DNA of 64,000 bases, taken from the NCBI RefSeq assembly GCF_040796495.1, contig NZ_JBFNQN010000004.1, positions 186,001-250,000 on the forward strand. The letters are read 5' to 3'. Made by a program: the position numbers and the translations under genes. Below the pieces are notes generated by a model. The model was not told where the DNA came from, did no database searches, and worked only from the letters and a program-made list of their open reading frames with translations. Below, in pieces: positions 26,910 to 36,224 of the stretch (its first letter is position 1; each line of letters begins with the position of its first letter). Source of the DNA: Kineococcus endophyticus (lineage in GTDB: Bacteria; Actinomycetota; Actinomycetes; Actinomycetales; Kineococcaceae).

Positions 26910-27761
26910 GTGCGGTCGTCGGTCGTGGTCGGTTCCGCGGTGCCCACCCGGATCGGGATCGCGGGTGCGCGTGCCTTCTACGCGGGGCCCGGCCTGGACC
27001 TGAGCCCGCACCGCAACGCCGCCGCGACCCTCGTCGTGACGCTCGACGCCCCCTTCCGGCTGTGCCTGCCGGACGGGGGTGGGACGGCGCTGGGTCCGGC
27101 CGCGTCCCGGTCCGCCGCGTTCGTGCCGCCCGGGACGCTGCACCGGGTCCGGGCCACCGGCCCGGTGCTGTTCGCCTACCTCGACGCGCTCAGCGACGAC
27201 GTGGCGGCGCTCGCGCACCACCGGGACGGGGACGTCGCAGTGCCGGACCTCGACCTCGACGGGGGCGTGGAGGAGGTCTTCGACGCGCTCGGCGTCCGGC
27301 GTCGTGCTCCGGTGGACCCCGGGCTCGTGGCCGCCGTCCGGCGCCTCGACGTCCGCCCCCAGGACGTGCCGTCCGTGGCCGCGGCGGCCGCGCTCGTCGG
27401 GCTGTCGCCGTCGCGGTTCCAGGCGCGGTTCCGGCGTGCGGTGGGGGTGCCGTTCCGCCGCTACCGGCTCTGGCGGCGGCTCGCCGTCGCCATCACGGGA
27501 AGCGCTGCGGGACAGTCGTTGACGGAGGCCGCGCACGCCGCCGGGTTCGCCGGGTCGGCGCACCTGAGCGGCACGTTCCGGACAATGTTCGGGCTCACGC
27601 CGTCCGACCTGCTCGCCCTCGGGGCCACGGTCCGGTCCGACCTCCCCGTCCCTCACGCGCGCCAGGCGGACCACACCGCGACGGTGAGCGGAGGCAGGAG
27701 CAGCGCGTCGGTCAGCGCCACGGTCCGCAGGGCACCCGCCGGCGCTCCGGCCCCCACGTAG
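26910..27761 (+). CDS. AraC-family transcriptional regulator
   Basis: 283 residues. Residues 1-110 form a cupin-like sensing region (FVPPGTLHRVRATG); the C-terminal 100 contain two HTH motifs, SVAAAAALVGLSPSRFQARFRRAVG and SLTEAAHAAGFAGSAHLSGTF-like, the AraC signature. GTG 26910 avoids overlap with the tRNA; upstream frame runs into it. Its 3' end overlaps the converging membrane protein gene by 109 bases, so the last 36 residues may not be conserved. Ligand and targets unknown. Confidence 0.82.
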   Translation: MRSSVVVGSAVPTRIGIAGARAFYAGPGLDLSPHRNAAATLVVTLDAPFRLCLPDGGGTALGPAASRSAAFVPPGTLHRVRATGPVLFAYLDALSDDVAALAHHRDGDVAVPDLDLDGGVEEVFDALGVRRRAPVDPGLVAAVRRLDVRPQDVPSVAAAAALVGLSPSRFQARFRRAVGVPFRRYRLWRRLAVAITGSAAGQSLTEAAHAAGFAGSAHLSGTFRTMFGLTPSDLLALGATVRSDLPVPHARQADHTATVSGGRSSASVSATVRRAPAGAPAPT

Positions 27762-28021
27762 AGGACGAGGAAGCCGACGACGCTCACGGACACGACGAGG
27801 CCCGCGGCTCGGCGACCGTCCGGGGCGAGGGCCGCGTAGGCGCACACCAGGGCCACCGCGAGGAACAGGGCCGCCCGGTGCCGCAGCAGCAGGCCGGCCC
27901 CGCTCGCGGGGTCGACGTCGTAGAGGGGCACCAGCAGGGAGGGCTGGAGGAGAGCCGCCGCCGGGACCAGGTGGGCCAGGCAGAGGAGCGACCAGCTGAG
28001 CTTCACGAGGAGGTCCGGCAC
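27653..28021 (-). CDS. Small four-helix membrane protein, unknown function
   Basis: 122 residues with four hydrophobic helices covering nearly the whole length and short loops; RHRAALF near 47 is a recognisable conserved patch of a family of small actinobacterial membrane proteins without assigned function. GTG 28021 start. Monocistronic and converging on the AraC gene with an overlap of 109 bases. Nothing indicates substrate or partner. Confidence 0.72.
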   Translation of the reverse strand: MPDLLVKLSWSLLCLAHLVPAAALLQPSLLVPLYDVDPASGAGLLLRHRAALFLAVALVCAYAALAPDGRRAAGLVVSVSVVGFLVLYVGAGAPAGALRTVALTDALLLPPLTVAVWSAWRA

Positions 28022-28189
28022 GGGGCCAGCCTCCGGCCCCTGCAGGTCGCGGCGCTTCCACGAACGGACTGACCTGCACGGGCCGGAGCCCGTCCGCGCC
28101 CGGCGTTAGGGTGAGGCCGCGCCGGGCGGGAACGACGGCACCCGCGGACGCCGAGGCGCGCGGACGGACGGCAGCAGGGGAGCAGGACG

Positions 28190-28591
28190 ATGGGCGCGGT
28201 CGTGGGGCCGGAGATGACCCCCCAGCGGCGGGAGACGGCGTTGCGCGCCTTCCACACGTTGCCGCGGGAGGACCGGCAGGACGCGATCGCCCTGGCCCGG
28301 CAGGGCCGGCGGCACCCCGACGAGCGCGTCGCGGCCGTCGCCTGGTGGTACGCAGCGGCGGTCCTGCAGCCGCGCTGGTACAACCGCGTGCCGCTCGTCG
28401 TCCCCGTCGTCGTCGTCCTCGCGCTGCTCGGTGTCGCCTTCGCCACGAACTTCTGGCCGCTCGCCTTCCTCGGGCTCGTCGTCCTGCTCGCGTCGGCCGC
28501 GCTCGTCCGGCAGCGGCTGACCACCGCGCCGCTGCTGAGCCTCATGCGCCCGCCGAGCGCCGGCGACGTCCCCGGGGCGTCCGAGGGCTGA
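28190..28591 (+). CDS. Hypothetical protein with two membrane helices
   Basis: 133 residues. A helical, charged N-terminal 65 residues (RRETALRAFHTLPREDRQ) precede a tight pair of membrane helices near 69-88 and 90-108, then a Pro-rich tail. ATG 28190 has GGGGAG about 9 bases upstream. No family recognised. Divergent from the previous gene. Confidence 0.7.
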   Translation: MGAVVGPEMTPQRRETALRAFHTLPREDRQDAIALARQGRRHPDERVAAVAWWYAAAVLQPRWYNRVPLVVPVVVVLALLGVAFATNFWPLAFLGLVVLLASAALVRQRLTTAPLLSLMRPPSAGDVPGASEG

Positions 28592-28676
28592 CGCCCCACC
28601 GCCGGACGGGTGACACCACCCGGCCGACGGGTGACGGGGGGTCCAGTCGGCGAGCACCTGGGACGATCGACAGATC

Positions 28677-30230
28677 GTGCGGACCTGGTCGAGGCGAGGG
28701 TGGGACGCGCTGAGCGCCACCGGTCGCCTCGGCGCGGACTTCGGCGTTCTCGCCGCCGTCCTCGTCGGCCTCGCCGTCGCCCAGTCCCTCTTCGGGCGCG
28801 GGTCGACGACCTCGCTGCTCCTCTTCGGGGTGGGCGAGGCCGTGGCGGCCTTCCTCGCGGCGGGGCTGCTGGCCCGGTCGGCGTGGCGGGACGTGCCCTC
28901 GGGCTGGGCGCGCCGCAGCTGGGTGCTGCTGGCCTCGGCCTGCGGGCTGTGGGGGACGGGCCAGGTCGTCTACACCGCGCAGGACGTCCTGGGCCTCATC
29001 GAGGACGCGACGACGTGGGCCGACGGTCCCTTCCTCGGGTTCTCCCTCGCCCTCGTCGGCTCCGGCCTCGTCCACCTGTGGGGCCGCGCACGTTCCCACC
29101 TCGGTCTGGCCGCGCTGCTCGACGGCCTGCTCCTGGGCACCGCCCTGCTGACGGTGGTCTGGGTCGGCTGGCTGGGGGAGGCCGTGCGGCTCTCCTCCTT
29201 CCGTCCTGCCGAGCTCGTCCTGCCGTTGAGCTACCCGCTGCTGGACCTCGTCTTCCTCACCACGACGATCATCCAGATGGCCCGCCTCGGGGCGACCCGG
29301 GTCGGCGTCTTCTGCCTCGTGGCGGCCAGTGCGCAGACCCTGGCCGACGCCGTCTACGTCTACGGCGTCCTGGCCCAGGGCGGTTTCGCCACCGGCGGGT
29401 TCTCCGACTTCGCCTGGATCGTGGCCTTCGGGACGTTCGCGATCGGCGCGCGCCACCACCCGCACCGGCCGCGGGTGGACCGGGCGCCGAGCGTCGGGTC
29501 CCTCGGCTGGTTCGTGCCCTACCTGGCCATGGGCCCGGCGACGGTGCTCGGCGCCGTCCGGTTGTGGGCGACGTCGGACCGCCTCGTCCTGGTGGCGCTG
29601 CTCCTCATGGCCGTCCTCGTCATGGGCCGGCAGTTCCTCGCCCTCGACGAGCACCGCCGCCTGCTGCTGACGGCCGAACGGCAGCGACGCCAGCTCGACG
29701 TCCTGGCCCACGTGGACCCGCTCACCGGGCTGGAGAACCGACGCCGCTTCTCCGAGCGCACGGCCGAGGCCGTGCGCTCGTCGCTGCGCACCGGGGGCAC
29801 CGTCGTCGTCGCGTTCGTCGACCTCGACCGGTTCAAGGCCGTCAACGACACCCTCGGCCACGCCGCCGGCGACGAGCTGCTGCGCGGGGTCGCGGCCCGG
29901 CTGCGGGCCTGCGTCCGCGAGGAGGACTGCGCGGCCCGGTGGGGCGGGGACGAGTTCGCCGTCCTCGTCACCGACCCGCAAGCGCGCGCCGACGCCGTCG
30001 TCGACCGGCTGCGGGCGGCGCTGACCGAGCCGTTCACCGTCGAGGGCACCGTCGTCCAGGCGTCGGCCAGCATCGGCGCCGTCCGGGAGGAACCCCGTGC
30101 GCTCGCGACCGGGCGACCGGACGACGCCGACCTCGTCCCCGCCGTCGTCGAGGCGCTGCTCGCCGCGGCGGACGCGCGCATGTACGTGGTGAAGCGGGCA
30201 CACCGGGGGCCCGTGGGGGTCGAGCAGTAG
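28677..30230 (+). CDS. Membrane-bound diguanylate cyclase
   Basis: 517 residues. About eight to nine membrane helices (20-325) form an integral sensor of unknown ligand. The GGDEF domain follows: DPLTGLENRRRF, FVDLDRFKAVNDTLGHAAGD, and the active-site loop GGDEF at 423-427 (WGGDEFAVLV), intact, so it should make c-di-GMP from two GTP. No RxxD inhibitory site is obvious immediately upstream of the loop (CVREEDCAARW). A hydrolase gene follows after 9 bases. Confidence 0.9.
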   Translation: MRTWSRRGWDALSATGRLGADFGVLAAVLVGLAVAQSLFGRGSTTSLLLFGVGEAVAAFLAAGLLARSAWRDVPSGWARRSWVLLASACGLWGTGQVVYTAQDVLGLIEDATTWADGPFLGFSLALVGSGLVHLWGRARSHLGLAALLDGLLLGTALLTVVWVGWLGEAVRLSSFRPAELVLPLSYPLLDLVFLTTTIIQMARLGATRVGVFCLVAASAQTLADAVYVYGVLAQGGFATGGFSDFAWIVAFGTFAIGARHHPHRPRVDRAPSVGSLGWFVPYLAMGPATVLGAVRLWATSDRLVLVALLLMAVLVMGRQFLALDEHRRLLLTAERQRRQLDVLAHVDPLTGLENRRRFSERTAEAVRSSLRTGGTVVVAFVDLDRFKAVNDTLGHAAGDELLRGVAARLRACVREEDCAARWGGDEFAVLVTDPQARADAVVDRLRAALTEPFTVEGTVVQASASIGAVREEPRALATGRPDDADLVPAVVEALLAAADARMYVVKRAHRGPVGVEQ

Positions 30231-30239
30231 GTTCGGCCG

Positions 30240-31049
30240 GTGCCGACCGACCCGACCGAACGTGTGGTGGTGCCCGTCGACCCGGCCGGGGCGGACGGGC
30301 CCGTCGAGGTCGCGGCCGACGTGACCGGCACCGGTCCCGTCCTGCTGCTCCTGGCGGGACAGAGCCTGGGACCCGCGACGGCCGCCGGCCTGGCGGACGC
30401 CCTGCCGGGGCTCACCCGCGTCGTCGTCCACACCCGCGGGACGGGGGCGAGCACGGGTGTGCCGGGTCCGGCCGGCTGGACGACGACCCTGTTCGCCGCC
30501 GACGCCGTCGTCGTCCTCGACGCCCTCGGGGTCGCCCGGGCCCACGTCCACGGGTTCTCGATGGGCGGCCGCGTCGCGCAGGTGCTCGCGGCCCGCGCCC
30601 CCGAGCGCGTCGACCGGCTGGTGCTCGGGGCGACCGGACCCGGTGGCGCGCAGGAGGTCCCGTGCGACGACGACGTGTCCCGGACCCTGCGGCACGCCGG
30701 GTCGCCCGCCGGTCGGCAAGCCCTGGCCGACCTGTTCTTCACCCCGGCGTGGTCGGCGCGGAACCCCGAGGTGGCGGCCCGGTTCGCCCCGACCGGGACG
30801 CCCCGCGTGCGGCGTGCCCACCACGGCGCCAGCACCGGCCACGACGGTTGGGACCTGCTGCCGCTCGTCCGCGCCCGCACCCTCGTCGTCCACGGCGGTG
30901 ACGACCGGCTGACGCCCCCGGCCAACGCGCGGCTGATCGCCGACCGCGTCCCGGCGGCCGAGCTCGTCGTGCTCGACGGCGCCCGGCACGGGTACGTCGA
31001 GGAGTTCCGGACGCAGGTCGCGGGCCTCGTGGGCGGGTTCCTCGCCTGA
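30240..31049 (+). CDS. Alpha/beta hydrolase
   Basis: 269 residues. Nucleophile elbow HGFSMGGR (Ser near 106), acid in HGGDDRLTPP near 222 and His in GARHGYVEE near 248 make a complete triad. No signal peptide. GTG 30240 is 9 bases after the diguanylate cyclase stop, suggesting co-transcription. Resembles 3-oxoadipate enol-lactonase-type hydrolases in outline; substrate not determinable. Confidence 0.85.
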   Translation: MPTDPTERVVVPVDPAGADGPVEVAADVTGTGPVLLLLAGQSLGPATAAGLADALPGLTRVVVHTRGTGASTGVPGPAGWTTTLFAADAVVVLDALGVARAHVHGFSMGGRVAQVLAARAPERVDRLVLGATGPGGAQEVPCDDDVSRTLRHAGSPAGRQALADLFFTPAWSARNPEVAARFAPTGTPRVRRAHHGASTGHDGWDLLPLVRARTLVVHGGDDRLTPPANARLIADRVPAAELVVLDGARHGYVEEFRTQVAGLVGGFLA

Positions 31050-31091
31050 AACCCCTGGACACCGCCCCGACGCTGCGGTGAGGCTCCCCGG

Positions 31092-31943
31092 GTGTCCCCG
31101 GACCTGAACACCCTGAAGAGCCTGGCCGACCGCCTCGTCCGCGTCCCCGGGATCGTCGGGGTGAGCCTGGGCGGCAGCCGGGCCCGCGGCGAGCACACCC
31201 CCGACTCCGACGTCGACCTCGGCCTGTACTACCGCGCGCCCCTGGACCTCGACGCCCTCCGGTCCCTCGCCGACGACGTCGCGGACGTCCCGGCCGGTCT
31301 CGTCGACCCGGGCGGGTGGGGGCCGTGGGTCGACGGCGGCGGCTGGTTGCGGGTGGACGGGACGGCCGTGGACTGGCTGTACCGCGACGTCGACCGCGTC
31401 GCCCGCAGCTGTTCCGACGCCGTCGCCGGACGGTTCGAGTGGCACTTCCAGGTGGGGCACCCGCTGGGTTTCCCGGGCACCACCTACGCCGGGGAACTCG
31501 CCCACGGGGTGCTGCTCGCGGACCCGACGGGAGAGCTCGCCTCGGTGCGGCGCAGCGTGGAGGAGTTCCCGCCCGCCCTGCGCGACGCCGTCGTCGGGCG
31601 GCTCGACGAGGCGCGGTTCCTCCTCGGCGGGGCGGCGAAGGCCGTGCCCCGCGGGGACAGCGCCTACGTCGCGGGGTGCCTGTTCCGCGTCCTGCTGCTG
31701 TGCGCGCACGCCCTGCACGCGGGCGCCGGCCGGTTCGTCCTCAACGAGAAGGGAGCCGTCACCGCGACGGGTCGCCTCCCCGGCGCACCGACGGGTTTCA
31801 CCGAACGGGTCCACACCCTGCTGGCCGCGCCGGGACGAGGGCCGGCCGCGCTCGGCGCGTCCCTGCGGCGCGCCGGGGAGGTCCTCGACGAGACGCAGGA
31901 CGCGCTGGGCCGCACCGCGTCAGGCGACCGTGCGCAGGGCTAG
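31092..31943 (+). CDS. Nucleotidyltransferase-domain protein
   Basis: 283 residues. The N-terminal domain has GVSLGGSRARGE and SDVDLGLYY, the GS...DxD pattern of pol-beta-like nucleotidyltransferases, with metal-binding Asp residues near 38 and 40. The C-terminal half is helical (DAVVGRLDEARFLLGGAAKAV), as in enzymes that bind the acceptor there. Possible roles include antibiotic adenylylation or a toxin-like NTase; no direct evidence. Its end overlaps the converging lipid kinase by 24 bases. Confidence 0.83.
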   Translation: MSPDLNTLKSLADRLVRVPGIVGVSLGGSRARGEHTPDSDVDLGLYYRAPLDLDALRSLADDVADVPAGLVDPGGWGPWVDGGGWLRVDGTAVDWLYRDVDRVARSCSDAVAGRFEWHFQVGHPLGFPGTTYAGELAHGVLLADPTGELASVRRSVEEFPPALRDAVVGRLDEARFLLGGAAKAVPRGDSAYVAGCLFRVLLLCAHALHAGAGRFVLNEKGAVTATGRLPGAPTGFTERVHTLLAAPGRGPAALGASLRRAGEVLDETQDALGRTASGDRAQG

Positions 31944-32789
31944 CGGTAGGCAGCGCACCGTCACGGTCGACCCGCCGTCGACGTGGAACACCTCGCCGTC
32001 CAGCTGCAGCGGCATGGGGGAGTGCGTGAGGAACTCGAAGGGTTCGGACCGGGACTTCACCGGGTGCGTACCGCGCAGGACGCGGGTGAAGTCGGCCAGC
32101 AGGCGCAGCTTGCTGCGGTGCGGGATGAGCAGCGTCTCGTACCGGCCGTCGTCGGGCGCGGAGTCGTCGGACAGCTGCGCGTACTTGCCCATCCGGTCGA
32201 TGTTCGCGAACACCAGGCTGTCGAGGCTGATCTGCTGCCCGTCGTGCGTGATGGTCATCGGGCGGTAGCGCCAGAACGCCCGCACGACGAGGAACGACTC
32301 CTTCACCGCGTCGAGGTCGTGCTCGTTGAGCGCGGCCGCCGCGACGGGGGTGATGCCGACGCCCGCGTAGGAGTGCGCGACCCGCGACCGGCCCTCACCG
32401 CTGACCTGCAGCAGGTCGATGCGCGTCGGGCGCCCGCCCTCGACGACGTCCCGGATCGCCTGCGCCAGAGGGCGGTCCTGCGTCGCTGTGGCGTGGTCGT
32501 TCGCGTTCCCCGACGGCAGGACGGCGGCCATCCCGCGCCCCGCGGTGGTGACGCCGTTGACGACCTCGTGGTACCCGCCGTCGCCGCTGGCCGACACGAC
32601 GAGCGTGCCGTCGTCCTCGCGCACGGCGTCGCGGGCGATCTCCTCGGCGTGCCCGGCGTGCTGGGTCTCCACGAGTTCGACGGGGACGGTCCCGTCCAGT
32701 TCCCCGCGCAGCCGTTCGGCGTTCGCGGGCCCGTCACCGGTGCTGTTGGGGTTCAGGACGACGACGACACGACGGATGTCCGAGCTCAC
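31920..32789 (-). CDS. Diacylglycerol/lipid kinase family protein
   Basis: 289 residues of the DAGK catalytic family. VVVLNPNSTG at the N-terminus, SASGDGGYHEVVNGV near 67 (the GDG nucleotide-binding motif) and LPSGNANDHA near 90 are diagnostic. It phosphorylates a lipid such as diacylglycerol; the exact substrate is open. GTG 32789 overlaps the upstream dehydrogenase stop by 4 bases (GTGA), so the two are co-translated. Confidence 0.87.
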   Translation of the reverse strand: MSSDIRRVVVVLNPNSTGDGPANAERLRGELDGTVPVELVETQHAGHAEEIARDAVREDDGTLVVSASGDGGYHEVVNGVTTAGRGMAAVLPSGNANDHATATQDRPLAQAIRDVVEGGRPTRIDLLQVSGEGRSRVAHSYAGVGITPVAAAALNEHDLDAVKESFLVVRAFWRYRPMTITHDGQQISLDSLVFANIDRMGKYAQLSDDSAPDDGRYETLLIPHRSKLRLLADFTRVLRGTHPVKSRSEPFEFLTHSPMPLQLDGEVFHVDGGSTVTVRCLPLALRTVA

Positions 32790-33766
32790 GCGCTCACCGT
32801 AGGGGTGATCGCGTACCCGTGCTCCTTGTCGACCACGTGCAGCAGCTCCGCCCGGGTGACGAACCGGCGCACCTGCTCGTGCAGCAGCGCCTCCAGGCGC
32901 TCGCGGAAACCCGCCGCGTCCCCGGCCAGGTGCGGGGAGACCACGGCACCGGGCTCGTCCCACCACGGGCTGCCGGCCGGCAGCGGTTCGCGGGTCCACA
33001 CGTCCAGGACCACCCCGCCGAGCCGCCCCGCCCGCAGGGCCCGCAGCAGGGCGTCCTCGTCGACGACGGGCCCGCGGCCCACGTTGACGACGACCGCCCC
33101 CGGGCGCAGCGCGTCCACCACGCGGTGGTCGACGAGTCCGCGGGTGGCCTCCGACAGCGGTGCGGTCACGAGCAGGTGGTCGTAGTCACCCGCCACACGG
33201 GCCAGGTCGCCCGGGCCGAACAGCCCGCCGAAGGGGGCGGTCGCGGGCCGGGGCGTACGGACGACCCCGTCGACGGCGACCCCGAGGGCGGCGAACACCT
33301 GCCCCACCCGCGTCCCGATGGACCCCGCGCCCACGACGAGCGCCCGGGTCCCGGCGAGGCTGCGCGTCGTGCGGTGCTCCCAGCGGTGCTCGGTCTGCCG
33401 GCGCACCGTCCCCGGCAGGTCCTTCAGGACGGCGAGCACGCCCGCCAGGACGTACTCGGCGATGTCGGTGTCCAGCACGCCGCGGCTGCACGTCAGGACG
33501 CACGGGTGGGCGCGCAGGGCGGGGAACAGGAGGCGGTCCGGCCCGGCGCTGGAGGTGTGGACCCACCGCAACCGCCGCGGGTCCGCGAGGGCCCACGCGC
33601 GTTCCAGCGCGGGGTGCACGCCGTCCCAGGCGACGAGGCCGTCGGCGCGGGCGAGGGCGTCGGGGAGTCCGGCGTCCTCGGGGCCGCGGACCTCGACGTC
33701 GGCCAGCGCGTGCAGCGGCGCGACGTCGGGGGTGCTGCCGACGGGGACGACGAGGATCCGGGGCAC
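32786..33766 (-). CDS. D-2-hydroxyacid dehydrogenase
   Basis: 326 residues. NAD-binding motif VVGAGSIGTRVG near 143; catalytic Arg in NVGRGPVVDE near 230, Glu in WTREPLP near 259 and His in VVSPHLAGD near 277. It interconverts a 2-hydroxy acid and a 2-keto acid with NAD(P). Length and motif spacing are normal. First gene of a two-gene operon with the lipid kinase. Specific substrate unknown. Confidence 0.9.
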   Translation of the reverse strand: MPRILVVPVGSTPDVAPLHALADVEVRGPEDAGLPDALARADGLVAWDGVHPALERAWALADPRRLRWVHTSSAGPDRLLFPALRAHPCVLTCSRGVLDTDIAEYVLAGVLAVLKDLPGTVRRQTEHRWEHRTTRSLAGTRALVVGAGSIGTRVGQVFAALGVAVDGVVRTPRPATAPFGGLFGPGDLARVAGDYDHLLVTAPLSEATRGLVDHRVVDALRPGAVVVNVGRGPVVDEDALLRALRAGRLGGVVLDVWTREPLPAGSPWWDEPGAVVSPHLAGDAAGFRERLEALLHEQVRRFVTRAELLHVVDKEHGYAITPTVSA

Positions 33767-33796
33767 GGTCCGGAGTCTGCCCGGGGCGGGGCCCGG

Positions 33797-35401
33797 TCAG
33801 ACGCGGAAGCGCCCCACCGCCGCCCGCAGCTCGCCGGTCAGCCCGGCGACCTCGACGGCGGCCTCCCCGCTGCGCCGGCCCCGGTCGGCGGTCTCCCCGA
33901 CGCTGGCGGCCAGCGTCGTCAGGTCCTGCACGGAGGTGCGGGTCGACGCGGCCACGAGCGCGACCTGGCGGCTGGTGTCCGCGCTGACCTGCGTCTGCTC
34001 CTCGGTCGCCGCGGCGATGGAGCCCTGGAACTCCGAGACGCGGTCGACCACGGCGGCGATCTCCGCGATGCGCTCCCGCGCGCCCGCGCTGTCGGCCTGC
34101 AGGGCCGCGACGGTCCGGGTGATCTCCTCCGTCGCCGTGGCCGTCTCCATCGCCAGCGTCTTGACCTCGTCGGCGACGACGGCGAAACCGCGTCCGGCGT
34201 CCCCGGCCCGGGCGGCCTCGATGGTCGCGTTGAGCGCGAGCAGGTTCGTCTGGGCCGCGATGGAGGCGATGGTCTGCACGACCGAGCCGATCTCCTCGCT
34301 CGACGCGGCGAGGCGGTGGACGGCCTCCGTCGTCGCCTGCGCGGCCGTGACGGCCTGCCCGGCGACCTCGCGGGAGGCGTGCGCGTTGGAGGAGACCTCG
34401 GAGATCGCTCCGAGCATCTGCTCGCCCGCGGCGGCCATGCCCTCGGCGGCCGTGGAGACCTCGTGCGCCTCGTCGACGGCGGAGGTGGCGAGCCGGCGGG
34501 AGTCGGCGCTGGAGCGCTCGATCTCCGCGGACACCGTGCTGAGGTGCCCCGTCGCGGCCTCGAGGCGGTCGGCGGTGCCGCCGATGCCGCGGACGAGGTC
34601 GGCGAGGACGTCGAGGGCCTCGTCGAGGGCGGCGCCGGTGCGGCCCACCTCGTCGCGCGCCTCGGGACGGCTGCGGCGGGTGAGGTCGCCGTCGCGCATG
34701 GCCGCGACGACGTCACCGACGCGGTTCAAGGGGTGCACGACGCTGCGGGTGACCTGCCAGGCGACGACGATCGCGGCGAGGACGGTGGCGCCCGCGACGC
34801 CGCCGAGGACGCGGTAGCTGCGCGCGCGGGTGGCCTGCACCTCGTGCGTCTGGGCGGTGACGTGGGTGGCCACGGTGTCCGCGACGGTCGGCAGCAGACC
34901 CTCGACCTCCTCGAACCGGTCGAGGAACGCCGGGTAGGCCTCGCGGGCCGCGGCGGGGTCCTTCGCGGCGAGGTCGATGAGGTCGCGACCCGCTGCGCCG
35001 TAAGCGGTCACGGCCGGTTCCGCGGCGGCGACGGCGGAGTCGACGTCGGCGCCGATGCGGCCGTCGTGGACCGTGGAGAGCTGGTCGAGCAGGCTCGTCG
35101 CGGCCTCGGCGCCGCCCTCGCGCGCCTGCTCCCAGCGCTCGCCGGTGCCGAAGAGCAGGGCCTGCAGGACCGAGGCGCGCAGGGCGTCGTGCGCCATGTC
35201 CGCCTCGAGCGTCGCGCGCGTGGCCGTCGTGGCCCGCTGCAGCTCGTCGGTGGCGGTCGCGGTGTCGCGCAGCACGCTGACGGTGAGCACGCTGAGCGAG
35301 GCGACGGCGACGACCGCGACGGCGGTCAGGGCGTTGAGCTTCCGGCGCAGACCGGCGTCGCGCCAGGCGTGGCGCAGCCGGGTACCTCCCGCGGGGGTCA
35401 T
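33797..35401 (-). CDS. Methyl-accepting chemotaxis protein
   Basis: 534 residues. Membrane helix about 24-45, an extracellular helical four-helix-bundle-like sensor (about 46-200), a second helix near 205-225, HAMP to about 280, and a long cytoplasmic coiled coil with the conserved hairpin tip [20 protein letters not shown] and [13 protein letters not shown]. It feeds the CheA-CheW pathway. ATG 35401; the frame is open upstream but non-homologous. No C-terminal NWETF-like pentapeptide is seen. Ligand unknown. Confidence 0.93.
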   Translation of the reverse strand: MTPAGGTRLRHAWRDAGLRRKLNALTAVAVVAVASLSVLTVSVLRDTATATDELQRATTATRATLEADMAHDALRASVLQALLFGTGERWEQAREGGAEAATSLLDQLSTVHDGRIGADVDSAVAAAEPAVTAYGAAGRDLIDLAAKDPAAAREAYPAFLDRFEEVEGLLPTVADTVATHVTAQTHEVQATRARSYRVLGGVAGATVLAAIVVAWQVTRSVVHPLNRVGDVVAAMRDGDLTRRSRPEARDEVGRTGAALDEALDVLADLVRGIGGTADRLEAATGHLSTVSAEIERSSADSRRLATSAVDEAHEVSTAAEGMAAAGEQMLGAISEVSSNAHASREVAGQAVTAAQATTEAVHRLAASSEEIGSVVQTIASIAAQTNLLALNATIEAARAGDAGRGFAVVADEVKTLAMETATATEEITRTVAALQADSAGARERIAEIAAVVDRVSEFQGSIAAATEEQTQVSADTSRQVALVAASTRTSVQDLTTLAASVGETADRGRRSGEAAVEVAGLTGELRAAVGRFRV

Positions 35402-35439
35402 GCCTGGTGATCGACACGTTCCGCGGGAGGCTTGACGGT

Positions 35440-36111
35440 CTAGGCGCGGAACTCCGCGGGACGTTCGGCCGGGGCGTCGGCGAGGGCCTTCGTGATGCCC
35501 TCCACGCCGGCCTCGGCGCCGTACACGGGGGTCCCGGGCTGCTGGCGCCAGGAGTCGGCGAGGGAGCCCGCGTCCACGACGTCGAACCCGAGCTCGTCGA
35601 CGAGACCGCCCACGACCTGCTTGGCGTCGGCGGAGTCCCCGGCGACCGGCAGGGCGCGCCGTTCGAGGTCGCCCGGCTGCCGGCCCGCCGTGAGGAGGTG
35701 CTCGGCCATGATCCCGTTGAACGCCTTCACCCACTGCAGGCGCCCGCGCGGGTCGAGGTGCTGCGCCGTCCACACCGTCTCCGGGGTCCCGTCCTCGATG
35801 GCGTCGATCCTGCCGTCGCGCTGCTGCGGGTAGTAGTTGCCGGTGTCCACGACGACCGCGCCGTCGGGCAGCGGGTCGAGGAGGGTGGTGGGCAGGTCCG
35901 GGACCTTGCCCTGCGGGATCGTCACGACGACGAGTTCCACGCCGCGCGCGGCGTCCTCCGCGGTGACCGCGGTCGCCCCCGTCTCCTCCGCGAGGTCGGC
36001 GAGCGTCTCGGGTCCGCGGGAGTTCGCGACCTTGACGGTGTGGCCGAGGCGCGAGAACGCGCGGGTGAGGTTTCCGCCGATGTTGCCGGCGCCGATGATG
36101 CCGATGTCCAT
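35440..36111 (-). CDS. F420/NADP-reductase-like NAD(P)-binding protein
   Basis: 223 residues of the NADPH-dependent F420 reductase superfamily. [16 protein letters not shown] binds NADP, with [12 protein letters not shown] after the second strand (the SRGP/NSRG patch contacts the 2'-phosphate); AFNGIMAEH and [12 protein letters not shown] near 140-165 match the family. It could use F420 or another hydride carrier. ATG 36111 starts directly at the fold. Downstream of it is the chemoreceptor gene, 38 bases away on the same strand. Confidence 0.85.
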   Translation of the reverse strand: MDIGIIGAGNIGGNLTRAFSRLGHTVKVANSRGPETLADLAEETGATAVTAEDAARGVELVVVTIPQGKVPDLPTTLLDPLPDGAVVVDTGNYYPQQRDGRIDAIEDGTPETVWTAQHLDPRGRLQWVKAFNGIMAEHLLTAGRQPGDLERRALPVAGDSADAKQVVGGLVDELGFDVVDAGSLADSWRQQPGTPVYGAEAGVEGITKALADAPAERPAEFRA

Positions 36112-36142
36112 GGTCGCGACGCTACGTCCGGGGAACGGCGAA

Positions 36143-36201
36143 CGCCCTCCGGGGCGGGATCGTCGTCTAGCGCTGGACAACGATCCCGCCCCCGGAGGGC
36201 G
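36143..36201 (-). terminator. Large hairpin downstream of the alcohol dehydrogenase
   Basis: A 20-bp stem (CGCCCTCCGGGGCGGGATCG against its complement with one extra C) surrounds an 18-base loop. It lies 24 bases after the dehydrogenase stop and 32 bases before the next gene's start, so it should end dehydrogenase transcription. Confidence 0.7.
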
Positions 36202-36224
36202 CGGTCAGGCGGTGTGAGCGGTCG

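Noticed and set aside
26791-28200. Integrated element at tRNA-Ser
   Set aside because: No integrase, no duplicated tRNA 3' end and no change in composition were seen downstream.
28542-31814. Very long minus-strand open frame opposite the GGDEF, hydrolase and nucleotidyltransferase genes
   Set aside because: It has no recognisable domain, is rich in Arg/Gly/Asp/His as expected of an antisense shadow, and the plus-strand genes carry clear motifs.
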